A stretch of DNA of 64,000 nucleotides from Symbiodinium natans (GCA_905221605.1 CAJNDS010002410.1:149252-213251); one strand, 5' to 3'; positions 1-12,200 are shown, counted from the stretch's first letter. Notes: a model not told the origin generated them from the sequence alone. Program-made: numbers and translations.

Positions 1-194
1 CGCACCAGATGAAAAAGCAAATGCCAAAAGGGTACTGTTTGAACTTTGAACTCCGAGCTTCGCTCTCTGCGCAATGACAGAAGCAGGATGTCAACGGCGG
101 AGTCAAGACCGAATTCAAGCATTCTCTGCGCCAGAATTGGGCCCAAGGTGCCACTCTCACGACATTGTCACTACCATGTCACTCTGCAGCAATC

Positions 195-1670
195 CTAGAT
201 CGGAAGCATCTCAGATGCATCAAAATGCACGCCGCAGGCCATGTTGGCGGGCACGGCGATGTCAATCTGCTTGGGGTTCGGCAGCCCAAGGCCTTCCATG
301 AACTTGGCAAACTCCTCTGCAGACTTGGTCAGCCGAGGGTTCAGCATCTTCTCTTCCAGGACCGTGGAGGAACCCCTGTTCTTGTAGTCATGACCAGGGC
401 AGACGAGCGTATCATCCGGGAGGGTGAAGATCTGCTCGTGCACGCTGGCATGGAGCGTGAAGGAGTTTCCTTGCTGGAAGTCGGTCCTTCCACATCCACG
501 AACCAGCAGGGTGTCACCTGTGAACGCAAAGGTAGCCGTCCGGGTCCGCAAGATGTAAGTCACGCAGCCATCGGTGTGGCCTGGGGTGGCGCGGACTTCC
601 AAAGAGAGGTCGCCGAACCCTACCTCCTCCCCGTGCTGAATGTGGATATCCGCTTCGGCCCCTGAAGACTTGGAGATGATGGTCTGGACGTGGGGGAAGT
701 CTTTGCGAATAGCAGCTCCGGACGTCACATGGTCTGCGTGACAGTGCCTAGGGAAGGAGCACAAAGCATCTGAGAGAGCCATGACGCGATCTTCTACGTC
801 GAACATCGGCTGAACATTCCTCTGAGCGCGGGGCGTGTTCAGGACGTACTTCAAGTGTAGTCCCAGATCGCCGATGGCCTTTAAATCACGGTCCTTCTGC
901 TCCAGGACCGGGTCGATCAACACGGCTTGTTTGGTGGCTGGGCATGCAATCAAATATGTCCTTGGCTCGCGTACGGCCACGTGGGTACGGCCAGGAGGGG
1001 CCGACCCCGCGGGGCCGGCCCCCTTAGTCTGCCACCTCACCATAAATTCGCCAAAAAACTTGCCACGCATGTATCAAGATTGTCCAAGTGTCAGAGTGCT
1101 CGACACAGGGTCGTAGAATTGCCTCACCTCCGGACTCCGCTCAATGAGGGGAGCGCCATCCCTCTTTCCCAAGGAAGGCAAGAAGGACTGGAGCCATGCT
1201 TGTGCCTCGGGCTTCACGGTGTCGATCTGGAGATCACTGACCAACAGCTCTGCAGAGCCTGCAGTGTATCCACTCCTCTTGGCCATCCAAGCCAACATGG
1301 CAATGGCAGCCCGGTTTGCGCTGGTGCACTGGATCATCAAAGGCCGAGGCAACCGGTCGATGCAGTTGACCACTTCCTCGACCACTCGCATTGGCAAGTC
1401 CTTGCTCGGCTTGAAGGGGACGACCTCCAGCACACAGCCATTGCTTCGGATGGGTGCTGCGAAGTAGTGCTCATCCGAGGTTTCGTTCAGATAGAGCCAT
1501 CCCTTGCAGTGACTTGCCAGCTGCCCCACCACATCGGAGGGCAGATTGCCACTGACAAGGACGTCTCCGGGCAAGGCGGGCCGTCGCAAAGGGAACCGGG
1601 CCTGCATGTTCTGGAGCGCTTCCAGCTTCACCTTGGCACTGAATCCTTGAACTCTCTTGAACATATGCAT
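195..1670 (-). CDS. DUF442 phosphatase-like domain fused to ETHE1-type persulfide dioxygenase
   Basis: Three exons, read right to left: 1670-1093, 960-835 and 747-195, giving 418 residues. The first exon carries a DUF442-type domain with a loop of the C-x4-R kind (CTSANRA). It ends in RQFYDPVSSTL, and the next exon continues TYLIACPATKQAVLIDP, the usual start of ETHE1. The metallo-beta-lactamase part shows the metal motif HCHADH, then PGHTDGC, FTGDTL and PGHDY, all typical of iron-dependent persulfide dioxygenases, and ends in VPANMACGV as in ETHE1. ETHE1 oxidises glutathione persulfide to sulfite, usually in mitochondria. The same domain pair occurs in bacterial Blh-type sulfur transferase/dioxygenase proteins. 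The second intron (834-748, 87 bases, GC-AG) has no stop and is a multiple of three, so a naive ORF reads through it and inserts 29 false residues. The first intron (1092-961) has a GA donor with GACA at both edges. The start at 1670 is the first ATG; no clear targeting peptide is visible, so an upstream exon is possible. Confidence 0.92.
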
Positions 1671-1699
1671 AACCCTCGCAAGCCTTTCCTATCTGCCCC

Positions 1700-2130
1700 C
1701 TGAAGCTCACCAGCCTTGTCCTTCATAGGCGATCCGGCAGAACAGCCCATGGCTCCAGCGGCCAAAGTCTATAAGCAGGAAAATGGGGCAAGACCACTGA
1801 TCCAGATCTTGCAGGAGGGCAGCTCTACTTGTCTGCAGCTCTGCAGTAAAAGGCGATATGCGCCCAACCCTGCGCACGAAAGTGGATGATTTCTGGCCAA
1901 GCAGCAGAAGGAGTAGAACCTGACATGTGTCATTTGTCCCCGCCCCTTATCGAAACAAGCACTGGAGGATCCAAAAGCATTGGAAACTGAACTGCAGGGG
2001 CGTCGTGAACGCAGGAAGACGCTTCATTCAGAAGGGAGCAACGTCATGGTGTGCTACAATTAACCCATCTCTCTCCGTCTGAGCCACTTCATGTAGGACG
2101 GCTCCTTCACGGGATTGACGTTGCCCTTAG
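1700..2130. other. Non-coding stretch upstream of the dioxygenase gene
   Basis: I see no convincing exon or repeat here on either strand. By position it would hold the 5' region of the minus-strand dioxygenase gene. Confidence 0.4.
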
Positions 2131-2279
2131 TCAAGAGATCAGTTTCCTGCTTTTACATCTGCACACTCTGCCGCACTGATCTGGCGAACCAATCCGGTGC
2201 TGACGAGAGACGATCGCACCAAGCAGGCAAACCTGTGTTTGCATGCCGGCTTCGTGCAGTGAAGCGAGAATCCATCCAT

Positions 2280-2395
2280 ATTTGTAATCACACCCCCAGC
2301 CTCCCAGTCTTCTGGCAGGTTTGACATGAGCTCGCCCAGGCGATTCTTGAAGCCGTTAACGAGCCGGACATCATCCTGTCCCAGGTACGGCAACT
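2280..2395 (-). CDS. Unrecognised exon-like segment
   Basis: The minus strand reads DVRLVNGFKNRLGELMSNLP followed by EDWEAGGV, with amphipathic composition and GC-rich third positions like the true exons nearby. A second exon-like piece, VADEDLPAVVVLEAMHLP, lies at about 2526-2580 after a CAG/G acceptor, and LLYEPPPDLAKGPQELSP at about 2650-2715. They may belong to one gene between the dioxygenase and the synthetase. I do not recognise the family. Confidence 0.25.
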
Positions 2396-3159
2396 TCTCT
2401 AGCTTCTACTCTGCACGTTACACTAATTACACCCAATCCTGTGGTGTAGGCTTGAAGCCAACAGTGGCACATGCTCACAGACATGGCGGCAGCCGGTGCA
2501 GTGTCGCGAACGGGAGCTTGAGGTAAGTGCATGGCCTCCAGCACGACAACTGCCGGCAAGTCCTCGTCAGCAACCTGCGCAGGCACTTGCATAATGAGTG
2601 GGCGTTCGTAGCATTATTCGATGACCAGGAATGGCCATTGCCAGGCGTCTCATCTGGTGACAATTCTTGCGGGCCTTTTGCCAGATCCGGCGGTGGCTCA
2701 TAAAGCAGCCAACCATGCCCTTGGTGCAGAACCTCGGGATCCGACTCAGAGGACAGAATGCGCCGTCTACTGTTGTGTTCGATGCTGTGTCGTGTGCCCT
2801 GCGGGCTTTTCTTTTGGGATGCTGCCTCGTGGCACCACGGAAGGGCGAGCAGCTGACACAACAAAGCAGACTGGATGAGGCCTCTCTCCCTCAGTATCCA
2901 AGGTTCCGCAATTTATTCCTTTTAGCCAGCGCGGGTCTGGCACTCAACATTCCTACATTCCCCATACCCGAACGCAAAAGCTGAACCGCATCCACCCTGC
3001 CTCCTTTCCTGCCTCAGCATGAGACAGCCCGCAAAACGAGCTGCACAGTGAGATGCCAAAAAACTGTGCAAGTGGGTCCTCATGGCACTGTACAGCACAA
3101 CGCCGGACCAAGGCAAGCAAACGGCACTGTACCAAGTAGACTGGCGACTGCTAACTGCT

Positions 3160-3325
3160 AAGCACATATATATATATATATACATAGATAGATATAAATA
3201 GATATTTCATACATTCGTAGAATCATATGCATTCATTCCCTGACATCTGCCTGAAATCCCTTGAAAACTGCTCCAGGCATTCTTATGTATATAGATATAG
3301 ATATATATATATATATATATACAAA
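3160..3325. repeat. AT microsatellites
   Basis: Short (AT)n and (GATATA)n runs near 3164-3215 and 3285-3322. No coding signal accompanies them. Confidence 0.8.
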
Positions 3326-3394
3326 ACGGGGGACCGTGGGAGTGCGCTTTCCGGCAATTTTTCCTTACACGATACATGCTTTTCATACGAAAAA

Positions 3395-3900
3395 ACGCAG
3401 AAAACTAGAAAAACTTTAAAAAAAAACTCGGAAAACTATAAAAGAATGCAAAAACTCGAAAAAACAAAAAAGAAAAAAAAAAAAACCAAAAGAACCAAAA
3501 GAACCAAAAAAACCAAAAAAACCAAAAAAAACAATTTCCAGGGACTCTTCCATCCAGGGCCCCATCCAGGGCCCAATCTGCAGGAGTCCTGGAAAATTGG
3601 TTTTTTTGGTTTTTTTGGTTTTCTCGAGGAAAACTAGAAAAAATGCAAAAACTCGAAAAAACTCGACAACACCAAAAAAACCAATTTCCAGGGACTCTTC
3701 CATCAAGGGCCCAATCTGCAGGAGTGCTGGAAAATTGTTGTTGTTGTTTTTTTTTTTTTTCGAGTTTTTTGCATTTTTTCTAGTTTCTGAGTTTTTTATA
3801 AGTTTTTCTGGACTCTTCCATCCAGGGCCCAATCTACAGGAGTCCTGGATTTTTGAGTTTTTTTTGTTGTTTTGTTTCTTTTGGTTTTTCGATTCTCCAG
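3395..3900. repeat. A-rich/T-rich block with three palindromic units
   Basis: The left part is A-rich (AAAACC, AAAGAACC runs) and the right part T-rich (TTTTTTGG runs). Between them are three imperfect copies of a palindromic unit, at about 3534-3600, 3679-3736 and 3805-3852. Each has an arm near CCAGGGACTCTTCCATC, a centre GGGCCC, and a reverse arm CAGGAGTCCTGG. Lysine-rich and serine/phenylalanine-rich ORFs across the block are low-complexity artefacts. Confidence 0.8.
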
Positions 3901-4803
3901 CGCGGGGCTTCCGGAAGTCTCCAGTAGAATACCTCGCGCGCGCCGCTTCCGGAAAAATGAAGGACAGCTACTGGGACAACCTACCGATGATGGATTTGCC
4001 CCCCCCCCCCATAAGCAAGACCACACGGTGCTCATATTTTGCGAAAGCTTTTGCTGACTAGTGTGTTTCAGTGAGACAGGTGTGATAAACATCTGCACTA
4101 TGAAAAATCCACAATCACTATGTATAAAAATCAAGGCGACTTTATTGACAAATCTTTGTATCATAGGGTGCCTACCGTTATGGCTTGATATTTGCTTTCC
4201 TTCATGCAGGGTTGGTTTAATAATTTGACTTCTAAGCTAGCTATTGTTCTAGCTGTTTCTTCTAATATAGATCTTCTATACTTGCCCATTTTTTGATGTA
4301 ATTTGCATTGTATGTCAAATCTAGCAGAGTTTGCCCATACATAAAAATATCTTGTGATTTATCTTGTTCCCTTTACTAAGAGGAGCTTCTGTAAGAGTTC
4401 CAAGCGCGTTATTTGTTGGAGTTTTTAGTATTTTGCTTTAAGCATTTTTTAAACTCATTAATCAAGATATATAAATTTGTATGATAAGATGGGATAACAA
4501 ACCCAATCGACAAAAATGATGATGATTATTACTATACACATATATATATATATAATATCTGAGTTTAAGGCTCTTTGTCTTATGGATTGATCTATAATTT
4601 ATTGGGAAACTGTTAATAGTGCAGTAGAGTGCTCTCTAGATTATTTGCCGCATCTAAAGTGCTGTGCAAAAGTCTACTATAGTAATAGGCTTTCAGAATG
4701 AGTTTTTCAGTATCACTTCAAATTTAAGCACAACTTGTATTTGCTTTGTTAAATGTATATGCTATAAAAAAGTCCAGTCCATTCTAGCCTAGCTTCTATA
4801 GCT

Positions 4804-4986
4804 TCATTTTTTGGCTAGAGGTTTTGTGAGATATTTATGCAGTAAAATTGCTGCCAGAATAATGTTTCGTGTAGTTAGAGGCGTTAAATAATGTCGTTGA
4901 CTCTTTATTGTATGCATGGTGTTTGTGAGTTTTATTGCTCTTTCATCTATAGACACAGATTCACCTACATGTATTTTTGCCGACAT
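4804..4986 (-). CDS. Short ORF in the AT-rich island, unrecognised
   Basis: Sixty residues starting MSAKIHVGESVSIDERAIK and ending KYLTKPLAKK, with a hydrophobic helix IILAAILL. An open frame of this length is less common in such AT-rich sequence, and the composition looks protein-like, but codon use is AT-rich and unlike the surrounding genes. It could be a chance ORF, a decayed insertion, or one exon of a foreign gene. No family recognised. Confidence 0.2.
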   Translation of the reverse strand: MSAKIHVGESVSIDERAIKLTNTMHTIKSQRHYLTPLTTRNIILAAILLHKYLTKPLAKK

Positions 4987-5249
4987 TCGTAAGTTTACGT
5001 GCTTTTTGAGTTACAGGAATCATTCATTGGTCATTCCCATAGCTTGTATATGCATCTCAGATAAACCGTTGTTTTATAGAGTTGCAGGTGTGAACTCTGC
5101 TTTAAAAGTCTGTTTTTTTGTGAACAAAACACGGTGTTCCGATGCAACGTGTTACAAAAGCCATATTGATGCAACCCAGGTATTCGTCCACCAGTCACGT
5201 ATTCAACCCCCCTCGAAAAAGCAATACTGAAGAGCTGCATTCACCCCAC

Positions 5250-5480
5250 ACCAATCAGCAAGACTAATAAAAAGTAACTTGTCCCCTAATAACTCATTCG
5301 CTTCCTGATAAACAAGACTTGGAACTTACACTCATCCCCCAATAAGCAAGACTTGATATCTATATTCACCATCCCGATATGCAAGACTTGAAATCATAAT
5401 AGCCACCCTCATAACGAATTCACCCTCAATAAGCAAGACTTGGAATCTATATTCACCAACTAATAACAAGATTTGGAATC
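5250..5480. repeat. Degenerate tandem repeat, about 40-base unit
   Basis: Five or six copies of a unit centred on ATAAGCAAGACTTGGAATC followed by TATATTCACC recur between 5250 and 5480, each slightly changed. A related ATAAGCAAGACC occurs at about 4010. No coding signal. Confidence 0.7.
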
Positions 5481-5644
5481 ATGGTAGTCTCAGTCTATTG
5501 GGTTCTATACATTCACTATTTGATAAGTAGACTTATAGATTTTTTTAGGGTGTGGCGTTTCTATCTACAGTAGTGAGTTGTGTAACATGGCAAACCTCAT
5601 GAAATATAAAAAGACACAAAAAAGTGCACTCCCACAGTCCCCCG

Positions 5645-5900
5645 GACTCTATATATATATACGTATATATTCATACTCATACATACATACATACATATAT
5701 ATATATATATATCTATCGAGGGACATGCCGGCCGTCACTTCCCCTGCTCTGGCGAAGGCGTCTGCCAGCTCAGAAGTACTGACTGCTTTCAGCGGCCTCG
5801 GCTCAGGCAGCGGAGTTGAAAGAAATATACATACATAATATTACATCATATAATCTAATATGCTACAATATAGTATAGTATACTATAGTATAATATAATA
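5645..5900. repeat. TA/CATA microsatellites
   Basis: (TATA), (CATA) and (TAATA) runs flank a short GC-rich piece at about 5718-5815. Nothing else recognisable up to the end of the synthetase gene at 6237. Confidence 0.8.
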
Positions 5901-6236
5901 TAATATAATAGAAAAACTGTCGCGTGGAAGAGGGTCGGGGTCCTATCGGTTATGCGGGAACTATCTATAGAAGTTGGGTATCGGTGTAGGGTCGGCCCCT
6001 ACCGGTTCTCGTGCTAGAGCAGACATATCAATTCATATATATAACCATATAGTATGTGTGTGTGAGTATAGACGAACTGCCAAAGGCGTCAAAGAAGCTC
6101 ACGATGTCAATGAATGTTTTGTTCTGCATTCCAGTTGCGTTGTTGACGCCTTTGCGTTCTGAAGGCCTTGCACTTCCACAAAACGGTCCAAGCAGTTGCC
6201 ACCAGGAAGCTCCAAAGCTCCAAGGGCTCTACGCGC

Positions 6237-9200
6237 TCAGAAGTCCAACTTCCGCACCGCCATCCACTCCGCCACCTCCTCGTCAGTGATCTTGGCCCGG
6301 ATCTCCTGGCATGTACATTCTATCCTGCTCGCCATCTGTAAGGCTTTCAAGCTGCCAAGGCTAATGTATAGCTACGGTCATTGTCATCTCAGTGGGCGCC
6401 CAGCAGTCGCGTACACTGTGGGGACTACTTCGGAGGTGTGTGGGTTTTGCCAGGCTGCTTCAGTGTCGTGGGGGTCCTGTCACTGTCACCGTCACCCTTG
6501 GGCTTGTGGGATGTTGAATTTTCCCCGCCCGGTCTCCTAGCCTGCTCGCACTCTGCCCACCCATTCCCCAAAATCCCGCATGTCTCTGGAGTGCCCACCC
6601 CTCGCAGAGAGCGTCCCCTGCAGAGCCGAGAATCCTGCAGAAGATCCCACCCAGCATGCCTGGCGTGTTGACCCCCAGTGAATCCCTGTAGTGTCCAATC
6701 CCACCAGAGTATTCCTGGAGGCAACCGTGACACGTGAGCGGGGATGATCGAAGCAAAAATGTTTGGAGTTGCCTGCTGTCCAGTGCCACCCAAAACCACC
6801 TCTCCCGCTCATGTGCCGTCTCCTGATGTCGCTTCACCAATACCTTCAGCACCTCAATGAGCTTGTTCTTCACCTGCCCGAGACTTCAAGACATGAACTG
6901 CGACAACATCACCAACTGATGCATAGCCTCGCCTGTCCGGTGTTCCAGTACTCCTCTCCCTTTCCTGATCCGTACTGCTCCTGCATCCCAGATACCGCGC
7001 AACCTGTACATGTCGCAGGGACCTGGTTTGCTCCTTGCTGCATGTACAAGTGTCTCTCGTATCTTGCTCAGGGCTTGTGAGCAAACGCAGGGTCCTCTAT
7101 CTTCCGGAGTTCCACATCGTCGTCTAAGAAGAACTTGAGCCACCTCGACTGCAAGCTGTTAACCTGTGTCGTACGTACATGTTAAATCATGTTAAGCCAT
7201 GAGCGTCGGCTGCAGATGTATCGGCGATGTTTACAAGAATGTAGAACTGCCGTTTATAAAAATGTAACAAACAAAAACCAGTGTCGGAACTCAATCACAA
7301 CCCGACCCCCTCAATTCAAAATAACACTTCCCGGGAACACAAATTATTCTGGTTTGTGGGTTAAGAAGAGGCCAGCCGTTGTAAACACAGGCAGACTACA
7401 GCCCCTTTAAACCCCGAACCCGCTGCAAACATGTTTCGCCCCTTGCGGGAGAGATTCAATCAATCAAGGGGGGGAGAAAGTGAACATATTGGGTTCCGCA
7501 ATGCGCGGCGGCATGTTGCATTCACCAGAGAGCTTAAACAAAATAGGATTCGAAGCCCAAGACTCAAAGAACCCGCGCACATACTGCAGCAGATTCAACA
7601 CCACGATGCGGCATGCCACAAGGAGAAAGGTGCAGGCTACGGTTCATTCGGTGACAAGCCGCTGGTATGACACGTCCACGTCCTTGGGCGTCAGCCATCG
7701 CTTTTTGAGCTTCTGCGCTTTTGGGCACACCAAAAGTTCCACCATGCCGTACGCCGCACGAAGCTGCCAAACTGATAAGGCCCGGCCACGAGATCGGCTC
7801 CTCTCTCTTTTTGCTCCTTGGCCGTTTGCCTGCCACCTGTTCAACACTTCAACCTGAAACCGCACTTCGGTCATGAATGACTCAAAATGACTCAAAGAAG
7901 CATGCCAAGCAGGAAGTGCAAACATGTGCAAACCTTTCGAAGCACACGCAGGCAGAAGAGAGTGTAGTCCGGCAAGCCGTTCATGGACGACACACATGAA
8001 GCAAGCGCCTGAGAAAGCATATTGCTTGATCTTCTTCTCAATTTCCTCTGGCGTGTCTGTCAGGAAGATGGCCTCAAGCTTGCACATGCATGCCTAATGC
8101 GCTGCATCTCTCTGTGTTGAGCTGCAGCACCCAAACCCTAAACCCTAAACCCTAAACCCTAAACCCCTGAACCCCTGAACCCCTAAACCTTCAACCCAAG
8201 ACGCCCCTCAAGTTGTAGCCATCTTGGTCCAAGAAGCGGTGTTCGTGTCCGAGGCCGCCATCTTGCCATCGGCCCCGGTCAAGGGTGGGAAGAACTTGCC
8301 TGGGCAAGCTGAGACGTTCCCCATGGTTGGCCTGCTTTTTTGAAGATGCCCCTTGTTGTAAACCCAGACTCCAAAAAGATGCCCCTAAACCCTAAACCCT
8401 AAACCCTAAACCCCAAACCCCAAACCCTAAACCCTAAAACCATGGTTTTCTCAATAGGAGCCCAGCTGCAATGGATCAACGAAGGCTTGCCCTTGAGAGG
8501 ATGGTCCTTCCTGGCATTTTGGGGGCTTAGGGTTTCAGGTTTAGGGTTTTTTCCCACCCGTTTCAGGGTTTAGGGTTTTGGGTTTAGGGACCCCTAATAT
8601 AAACCCCAGACAGTAGGATTCCCTTACCACCAGGACCCCAAGAAGGTACCCCTAATTTCGGGATTCCTTCGTTTTCTGCTTTGAGTTTTTCTACAATGAC
8701 AAAGCACAGCAAGCCGAGAGTCGGAACCAGCTTGTGGGCAATGTCTCGAGTGACCTGGCCACTGCATCAGGTGGGTGCAGCAGTCTGCAAGTGAGTGTTG
8801 CGAGCGCAGCGTGGGGCAACATTCGAATGGACGGAGGGCAATCGCAAGGGAATTTTTTAAGCCGAGGCGCCCGGAAGTATGGATCTTGGTCAATGGCACA
8901 CGGGATCCTTGGAACGGATTTGCACACCCTTATCTTCTTTATCCACGCTTGCAGGCATCAAGGCTACTGTGATCATTGTATCTGCCCCTAAACTTGAGCA
9001 CCAGGAGTGCTGAGGCTCTGGCAAGCACGGCAAACGCTCATTGTCCCCAAGGGGTACTCTGAAAGACGAGGAGAAGGATGGAACCGCCTGACACGCGTTT
9101 TGCCTAGAGGAGGGCTCTTCCTGTCTGCGGATCTTGCCTGGATGGCCGGGAAAGCAGACTGCCCAATGTTCGAGTCTCCCTGGAAGCCGAATGCCTGGCG

Positions 9201-12200
9201 CTCGTCTCAGCGGCTGCGACACACTCATATTCGTGGGTGAGTTCCACATGTGGGCCACTAATCCACGCGGCACAACCGCCCATTTTTGCTCTGAGCTTCT
9301 GCGCATCTTTCAACATGCCAGGACCGCGGATTTCGCTGTGTTGTACGTAATCGCTTTCCAAGTTCGCACGATGTTGGGATACATGTGTCCCACCTGTCAT
9401 CCCGATATTGGACATGCAACTGTCAAACTGAACTATGAAACTATGACTGAACTAAGCTGATTAACTGAGCAGCGATGTTCTGTCATGTTCTGTCAAGCGT
9501 GTCTGTTCAACAAGGCAACCCCCGGTAGAAACCCGCCAAGCAACATACTCGCAATCGGAGAAGATGAAGGTCTTGCTTTTGTCAAAACCGCAGGCGATGA
9601 TGTCTTTGGCATTTTCCACCGTGTATCGCCGGTACAGACCCCTCAGCATCAATTGACAAATTGACGGGCACTGCAGTGATCGACTGGATTTCAGGGATAC
9701 TCTGTGGAGATATCGGGGGCTGGGCACTCAGAGGGCTTCTCTGGGCTAAGGGATGTTCAGTTTCTGGGGGCGCGGGAATCTCTGCAGTTAAGTACAGGAG
9801 AATTTGGCGCAAGAAGAATAGCTGAGCAAGAGCAAAGTCCCGAAGATAGTTCATGGCCTCAGATCTTGCCAAGGCACAGATTGTCTCCCTTCTCCGGATC
9901 GTACTCACCCTTCACCAGGTTGCCATGGCCGTGTGGGGTGTTTAAGTGAGCTGAGGACTGGATCAACAGCGCGCCTTCCACAGGAACTTCTCATCATCTG
10001 TCATCTGGATGACCAGTGGTACATTGAAGGCCTTCTGCAACCACCTAGAATGGGAGGAGAAAGTGCCGGAAACTCGCCAAAGTCTCAATGAGTCCTTCTG
10101 CTTTGAGACCCTAAGACTACCCTAAGGCCCTAAGGCTAAGATTCCTGCGCGCTCCTTAAATGGCATTCCCAAGCGGCTGGGTGAACATGAAAGGCAGCAA
10201 GTGCCCCAGATGCATGGCCTCAGAACACCATTAGCGGACCAGTATGAAGAAACGCGGCCGCAAGGATCCTTGCTGCGTACGGTGAGTTCGACACTGAGGA
10301 AAAGTTCATGTGTCCGGTTCGTCTACGAGTACCAGCATAAGCGCTCACCGTATGCGCTTGCACCATGCAGTTTGCAACTTGCAGACTTCCACTCAAGCTG
10401 AGACACTGCTGAGCTCGGGCCTCTACCAGTGTAGAGGTAGAAGGGCATGCCTTTCTCCTTTGTACTTTGGCAAGACACGACAGGCTGACCCCTACCCTAG
10501 TCCCTGAACAATGCCCATGAACAAGCCTGCAGGGCGCAGATTGCGTCCAGCTCACGGTGGGAGAAGAAGATGTTTCTCCGCCTCAGATGCTGCTTCTGCC
10601 TGGCTGCCTGGCCTCTTGCGGTGCGTGCTTTGAACCCTGACTCTGCCGACTCTGCCGTCAGGGAGCAGCCAGCAGTGCAAGTCAGACACTCGGCCTCCGC
10701 AATGAAAAAATTGGGAGTAGACACGTGCAAACATGAGCCAAAGGATCTCTCTCTACAGGAATGAAGCCGTCTCCTGTTCCCACCGTCAGCTTCCGGATCC
10801 TCTCCTCGGGGCTCTGTGCAGAGAGGGGGGTCAAAGCCTACATGCGCAAGAGGAACAACAGGAATTTAGAGAAATTTCTGACTCGGGGCAACCCCACCCC
10901 CCCCCCCGCCGTTTTTGTTCATTACACGGCTTACATATTCTTTGCATCGGACTGTCGAACCACTGTCCTCAGAGACACTGGCCCCGTCCCCAACTTAGAA
11001 ACCCCCCGAAGAACCCTCACAAAATTGCGAGGGACACGCCTAGAATCACCCTAGGCCCAAAAGCCGCTCAACTCTCAACCCTAAGCTTAAGAGCCCAACC
11101 GCGAACTCCCTGTTTGCAGCTGCTCTTCTACAGATTTCTGACGTGAGTCGCTGCCTGGTTTTCGAGATGAACATCAGTAGTCAGAAAACGGTGAAGGTGG
11201 TACTTCCAAGGCCGCTTACGATGTCTAATGTCACTAGTGTACTACCGTGAGAGCTTCGCGCCGCGAATTCCGGCTTGCTTAGTGTGGCTCCGGGATGAAC
11301 GACCGTCGCATCGGCAGAGACGGCTGACAACGGTGGCTCAGGTTCAATGCATGCCTCAAGTCAAAGTTAGGCAGTTAGACCAGCCGGATCCAGCGGGTGC
11401 AGCCAGCACTTGGCGCTGACTTATGTGCAACAACTACACTTGATCCTGCCTGTCTTTTCCTGATGCCGAGTTTCCAACAGTTCCGGGGAGATCTTCGTGG
11501 AGCCGAAGTCCCGCACCAGCTTCTCATAGTCGATCTTGCCTTCCACAGCTTCACAGGATCTAGGCCTCTAGGCGCCCTAGGCGCCAATGGTCCGTCATCA
11601 CCCGTCATCCGACAGCAGAGAGCAGCCGCAACCCACCGGGCCATGCAAGCGGATTGCGAAGGGAGGTGGGAGGTAAGTAGGTCTAAGTAGGTCTGGGTGA
11701 CAAGCTACTCTTGAAACGACATACAGGTAGCGATGCTTGGAAAGGACCCGGAAGCGAAGATTCAGCAAAGTGTCCCTTCACGGACCAAGGATCGACCACC
11801 ATTTCGCCAGCCTCACAACGCATGAGACTTCGAAAACGCCTTGACTGACATGACGAAACTACAGGTGACAAGAATTGCAGTGCATGCACTGACCACTGCG
11901 GCTCGTTCCAACTGAAATATACAACTGTTGCACGAGGCCGCTTTTTTGCATGGTTGATGAGCAAGACATCGCAGGGCCATGCAAGACCCAAAGGCTGAGG
12001 CACGCTGAGGCCCCACTGCACCAGTGTAATTGCAGCCGTCACGGGATGTGCGGGGCGGGGGCTGGGGGTTGTCGTGGCTTCGGCCTGCTGTATCCACGGT
12101 TTTTGCGTCACACCCTCCTCGCGAAAAGATGAACCTGCCTCCTGCTCTTCGGTTTCGGTAGGAGCCGCTGCTGCAGTGGAAGCCTTGGCTGCCTCAGGAC

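Larger units (their letters stand above)
4050..5570. other. AT-rich island without a recognised gene
   Basis: Base composition changes sharply to AT-rich from about 4050 to 5570, unlike the GC-rich exons on both sides. It holds scattered short ORFs, one of them (4804-4986, minus) described separately, and a set of short tandem repeats at 5250-5480. I saw no cox1, cob, rRNA or plastid gene sequence in it, so an organelle origin is not supported by eye. Confidence 0.6.

Noticed and set aside
3227-4061. Lysine-rich and phenylalanine-rich ORFs
   Set aside because: Encoded by A-runs and T-runs of the palindromic block.
4050-5570. Organelle DNA insertion
   Set aside because: AT-rich, but no cox1, cob, cox3, rRNA or plastid gene text was found by eye; left as an unexplained island.
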